In this document: positions 34,138 through 34,286 of the stretch, one piece after another
How positions within the stretch are numbered: position 1 is the first letter of the stretch
How the letters are laid out: each line of letters opens with the position of its first letter
DNA from: JBMYQA01 sp049600855
GTDB taxonomy: Bacteria; Bacteroidota; Bacteroidia; Cytophagales; Flammeovirgaceae
Assembly: GCA_049600855.1 (NCBI GenBank)
Contig: JBMYQA010000030.1
Span: forward strand, 1-34,286
Length of the DNA stretch: 34,286 nt
Direction of reading: 5' to 3'
Position numbers and translations under genes: made by a program
The notes under the pieces: generated by a model
Told to the model about the DNA's origin: nothing
Seen by the model: only the letters and a program-made list of their open reading frames with translations
Databases searched by the model: none

Positions 34138-34286
34138 ATGCATCGAAAGAAACAATACCCAAAATTAATCAGCTATTTAAAAGAGGGGATAAAAGATGGA
34201 GACGAGTTCTGGGAAAGGGAAAAAGACAGATTATTACTTACCAGTACTTTAGCCTTTGCTATTACTTCGGGCTGTTTAATGATTCT
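34138..34286 (+). CDS. N-terminus of a probable membrane protein (partial, runs off the window)
   Basis: The ATG at 34138 is the first start after an in-frame TGA at 34132 and opens a frame of 49 codons to the window end. The visible part has a basic/charged N-terminus (MHRKKQYPKLISYLKEG), an acidic/charged stretch (DGDEFWEREKDR), and the start of a hydrophobic segment (LLLTSTLAFAITSGCLMI) that looks like a first membrane helix. No family can be assigned from this fragment; multi-helix sensor proteins of Bacteroidota sometimes begin this way. Confidence 0.5.
   Translation, partial: MHRKKQYPKLISYLKEGIKDGDEFWEREKDRLLLTSTLAFAITSGCLMI

Noticed and set aside
1..34286. CRISPR array, prophage, transposon or defence island
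   Set aside because: No regularly spaced repeats, integrase, transposase, structural phage genes or recognisable defence modules were seen.

Overview
The window reads as a chromosomal segment of a low-GC, gliding-type Bacteroidota, most likely of the Cytophagales side. The evidence is a GldH-type gliding lipoprotein, an exbB-X-exbD-exbD cluster, a DUF4290-type protein, TPR sensors with a C-terminal LuxR-like helix-turn-helix, and a TTG-N19-TAnnTTTG promoter in front of uvrD. I see no phage, plasmid, IS transposase or CRISPR array. The genus is not assigned.

Layout. 1-201: two tandem serine tRNAs (CGA and GGA). 271-2502: energy-transducing proton channel operon (ExbB, a small three-helix membrane protein, two ExbD) ending in a strong terminator. 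2548-5858: UvrD/PcrA helicase and the DUF4290-type protein. 5857-6921 (minus): menC for menaquinone synthesis. 7205-8398: a putative peptidoglycan-binding protein with a YkuD-like His/Ser-Gly-Cys motif and no signal peptide. 8441-10380 (minus): gldH and a 5'-truncated ATPase/TPR protein. 10637-13903: rnhA, a frameshifted Sir2 deacylase, and a PhoB/PhoR-like two-component pair separated by a terminator-like hairpin. 13975-15753: a MarR-GNAT fusion with a perfect 20-bp palindrome upstream, then a second GNAT. 15792-17777 (minus): an outer-membrane-like barrel and an SH3b-type secreted protein. 18240-19925: a TPR/HTH membrane sensor. 20192-25204 (minus): a translationally coupled glycosidase operon (GH20 hexosaminidase, cutC, GH2 beta-mannosidase). 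25476-33758: a seven-gene acyl-CoA catabolism cluster (acyl-CoA dehydrogenase, SDR, carboxyltransferase, ECI1-type enoyl-CoA isomerase, two zinc-independent MDR reductases, nitronate-monooxygenase-like flavoprotein). 34138-end: the start of a probable membrane protein.

How genes work together. The last cluster is a plausible unit for degrading branched or unsaturated acyl-CoAs, but its carboxyltransferase has no biotin carboxylase or biotin carrier nearby. The GH20-cutC-GH2 operon fits trimming of hexosamine- and mannose-containing glycans, with an adjacent TPR/HTH sensor whose link to it is only positional.

Most of the window is ordinary housekeeping and accessory metabolism. The best candidates for a second look are the signal-less YkuD-like protein, the MarR-GNAT fusion with its palindrome, the two decaying genes (Sir2 and ATPase/TPR), cutC locked between two glycosidases, and the orphan carboxyltransferase. 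I did not find a clearly new multi-gene system. All family calls come from reading motifs by eye; no database search was run.
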